From positions 1-22,916 of IMG/VR virus record IMGVR_UViG_3300020385_000065: DNA of 22,916 bases; one strand, 5' to 3'. A program made the position numbers and the translations under genes. The notes beneath the pieces are model-generated. The model ran no database searches. It saw nothing but the letters and a program-made list of their open reading frames with translations, and had not been told where the DNA came from. The first letter of the stretch is position 1. Each line of letters begins with the position of its first letter. Below are positions 20,728-22,916 of this stretch, piece by piece. This DNA comes from a virus.

Positions 20728-22916
20728 GCGTCATTGGTTCTAACGTTCTTGCTGGCGCTAGTGGTCAGTCTGCTGGTGGTGGTAGTGGCTACCAGATTGA
20801 ACGTAGTCTTAGGTTTAACTCAGGAGATTCTGCGTATTTAAATAGAACACCAAATTCTGCAGGTAATTCAAAAACCTGGACCTTATCTTTTTGGGTTAAA
20901 CGAACTGGATTTAGTGCAGCTAATTGTTTGTTTATGTCATACAATGGGTCATCTATTGCCGAAGAAAATTACGCCACGCTTGAGTTTTCAACTGATGAAA
21001 GTTTCAGGGTAGGATATGCGTATGCTTCATACAAAAAAACCACAAGAGTTTTTAGAGACCCATCTGCTTGGTATCACATAGTAGTCGTAATAGACACAAC
21101 AAATTCTACTGCAGGCGATAGGGTACAGATATATGTAAATGGCACAAAAGAAACCTCATTTAGCGCGACACACGATCCCGACCTTAATCAAGAGCTAGCC
21201 TGGAACAAGGCATCTTTTATCCACAGACTAGGCTCAGAGTACAATCAACAGTATTGCAATATTTACCTAGCCGACGTACATTTCATCGATGGTCAAGCAT
21301 TAGCGCCAACAGATTTTGGTGAGACTAACACCGACAACCTGTGGGTGCCCATTGCATACGCTGGAACATATGGAACAAATGGTTTCCACCTAGACTTTGC
21401 GGACAACAGTTCAAACGCTGCGCTTGGTACGGACACAAGTGGAGTCAGCCCCGCCAATAACTGGACTGTTAATAATTTAAGTGCTGCAGGCTCTGCTTGG
21501 AATCAAAGTCAGACGTGGAGTAACGGAAAAGATGGTGATCGAGCTAGTTACCCCGTTACAAATGTGTTTGATGCTTCCTTGTCAACACTTGGGTATGGCG
21601 ATACTAATCAATTAATTACTGTAACCTTGCCGGGTGGTTCTATTGCAATGACAAGTCTAAGAGTTAAGGCTGACAGAGCAGGAGCCGCTACCGGTAAATT
21701 TTATGTTAACGGCAATGATTATACTTCTCAAATCGCCTACGGTACCAATTGGAATACAATTACTGGCGAAACATCAATTACAAGTATTGGTTATGCCTCT
21801 GACACTGGTAGTAACTATGTCGGTTTATATGCTGTAGAAGTCAACGGAATCCAGCTTGTTGACTCCGGCATTTCTGATCCGCTGGCTGCAGGCATCGACT
21901 CCCTAGTTGACTCCCCAATTAACGGCGATCCAGCAGACGATACCGGATTGGGCGGAGAATTAGCGGGCAATTATGCGACGTTAAACCCTTTAGATCGGCA
22001 AGCGTCTAATGGCACCCTTTCTAATGGAAATTTAGACCTTACAAGTACCGGCGCGAATTGGGCCATGTATCGAAGCACAATGTTTGTGTCTTCTGGTAAA
22101 TGGTATTGGGAATGCACTCTTGGAAACAATCAGTATTCAACTCCTGGCATTTGCACTGATGTTTATCAAATGGCAAGTTCTAGCGGTAACTGGGTGAATG
22201 GAAGCACTGAAATGTATGGTTTATACATGTATAACGGGAAAAAATACAATGGCGATGCAGGTGTAGCTTATGCAACTGCAGACACGACAGCAGCAGGTTC
22301 TGTTATTGGACTTGCTTTAGATCTGGATAATGGCACGCTTACATTTTACAAAGATGGAACAAGTTTAGGGACAGCTTATTCTGGGCTTACCGGCAAAAAT
22401 ATAAGCCCGACTCACTGGGTTTATCAGCACAGCGGGATCGGCAATGCAGATGTTTACAACTTCGGCCAACGTGCCTTCGCGTATCCTCTCAGTGGCTACA
22501 AGAGTTTAAATACCGCAAACTTACCTGAGCCAACGATTGCGGATGGCAGTAAGTATTTTGATACGAAATTATATTCTGGTACGAGCTCATCACAAGCCTT
22601 GACTATGGCTAATTCTGAGCTATCACCAGATTTTGTGTGGATAAAAAATAGAAATTCGACATACGATCATGCTCTAACTGATGTTGTAAGAGGCGCAGGC
22701 AAAGTTCTTTTTAGTAGCGGTACTTACGCAGAAACTACTTATGCAACTTCATTAACATCATTTGATAGTAATGGTTTTACATTAGGAAGTGATGCGTTTG
22801 TTAATGGTTCATCTAATCAATTTGCCGCCTGGGCCTGGAACGCCGGAACATCGACGGTAACTAACAACGACGGCAGCATTGCTTCACAAGTAAGAGCCAA
22901 CCCAAGTGCTGGGTTC
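20724..22916 (+). CDS. Large tail fibre / adhesin with LamG and SPRY domains (3' partial)
   Basis: A single frame is open from ATG 20724 to the end of the window (731 codons, no stop). It begins MSVIGSNVLAGASGQSAGGG. Residues about 25-220 look like a laminin-G/concanavalin-type lectin domain (RSLRFNSGDSAYLNRTPNSA, KTWTLSFWVKR, WYHIVVVIDT, VQIYVNGTKE). Residues about 457-590 look like a SPRY domain (GKWYWECTLGN, GSVIGLALDLDNGTLTFYKDG, then DVYNFGQRAF). From about 605, DGSKYFDTKLYSG, SPDFVWIKNR, VRGAGKVLFSSG and FAAWAWNAG match a domain frequent in marine-phage adhesins. This is probably a receptor-binding or side fibre. The true length is unknown. Confidence 0.85.
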   Translation, partial: MSVIGSNVLAGASGQSAGGGSGYQIERSLRFNSGDSAYLNRTPNSAGNSKTWTLSFWVKRTGFSAANCLFMSYNGSSIAEENYATLEFSTDESFRVGYAYASYKKTTRVFRDPSAWYHIVVVIDTTNSTAGDRVQIYVNGTKETSFSATHDPDLNQELAWNKASFIHRLGSEYNQQYCNIYLADVHFIDGQALAPTDFGETNTDNLWVPIAYAGTYGTNGFHLDFADNSSNAALGTDTSGVSPANNWTVNNLSAAGSAWNQSQTWSNGKDGDRASYPVTNVFDASLSTLGYGDTNQLITVTLPGGSIAMTSLRVKADRAGAATGKFYVNGNDYTSQIAYGTNWNTITGETSITSIGYASDTGSNYVGLYAVEVNGIQLVDSGISDPLAAGIDSLVDSPINGDPADDTGLGGELAGNYATLNPLDRQASNGTLSNGNLDLTSTGANWAMYRSTMFVSSGKWYWECTLGNNQYSTPGICTDVYQMASSSGNWVNGSTEMYGLYMYNGKKYNGDAGVAYATADTTAAGSVIGLALDLDNGTLTFYKDGTSLGTAYSGLTGKNISPTHWVYQHSGIGNADVYNFGQRAFAYPLSGYKSLNTANLPEPTIADGSKYFDTKLYSGTSSSQALTMANSELSPDFVWIKNRNSTYDHALTDVVRGAGKVLFSSGTYAETTYATSLTSFDSNGFTLGSDAFVNGSSNQFAAWAWNAGTSTVTNNDGSIASQVRANPSAGF

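Noticed and set aside
21027-21035. Seven-A run in the large adhesin as a frameshift or sequencing error
   Set aside because: The reading frame stays open on both sides with consistent domain content, so no shift is needed.
1-22916. CRISPR array, tRNA, insertion sequence, attachment site or defence system
   Set aside because: No regularly spaced repeats, tRNA-like cloverleaf, transposase or integrase domain, or defence gene was found on reading both strands.

Overview
The window is the late structural region of a tailed double-stranded DNA phage or prophage with a lambda-like siphovirus layout. Every supported gene is on the + strand and the genes are packed tightly, often with ATGA or TAATG overlaps. 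Base composition is moderate. Several distal tail modules (an S74-chaperone fibre, a fibre pair with a shared KI(S/T)xL-type N terminus, and a LamG/SPRY fibre) resemble those I know from cyanophages and other marine phages. A cyanobacterial or other aquatic host is therefore plausible, but this rests on family resemblance from memory. No integrase, repressor, tRNA or host gene is present, so free phage and prophage cannot be told apart.

Layout. 1-600: a short leader with four GTTAAC sites, then a Nu1-like small terminase. 592-2442: GpA-type large terminase. 2444-4601: a gpW-like connector protein with an extra N-terminal domain, then a lambda-type portal. 4627-6804: one polyprotein carrying a Tudor/SH3-like domain, a prohead protease and an HK97-fold major capsid protein, followed at once by a textbook intrinsic terminator. 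6841-8789: small head-completion protein, FII-like joining protein, U-like tail terminator, a 55-codon gene and the tail tube. 8824-9488: tail assembly chaperones G and G-T, joined by a clear -1 programmed frameshift site. 9490-11340: a short tape measure. 11340-18152: tail-tip genes equivalent to lambda M, L, K (split into JAMM and NlpC/P60 genes), I (long) and J (split into two genes). 18164-22916: four fibre or adhesin genes, the last running off the window.

How it works together. The terminase packages DNA through the portal into a shell built from the protease-capsid polyprotein. W/FII/U-type proteins close the head and tail ends. G and G-T chaperone tube polymerisation around the tape measure. 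M, L, K, I and J build the tip that opens the envelope and cell wall, and the fibres bind the cell surface.

The most notable points are: (1) the frameshift cassette A AAA AAC, then a 7-nt spacer containing the stop codon, then a 10-bp hairpin; (2) the phased GTTAAC cluster in front of terS, a candidate terminase-binding (cosB-like) site; (3) the Tudor-protease-capsid fusion ending in a strong terminator, with the next start codon directly after the U-tract; (4) a perfect 18-bp palindrome between portal and protease; (5) gpJ divided inside a fibronectin-III domain, next to a gpI about twice the lambda length. I see no non-phage system such as a defence island, CRISPR array or transposon.
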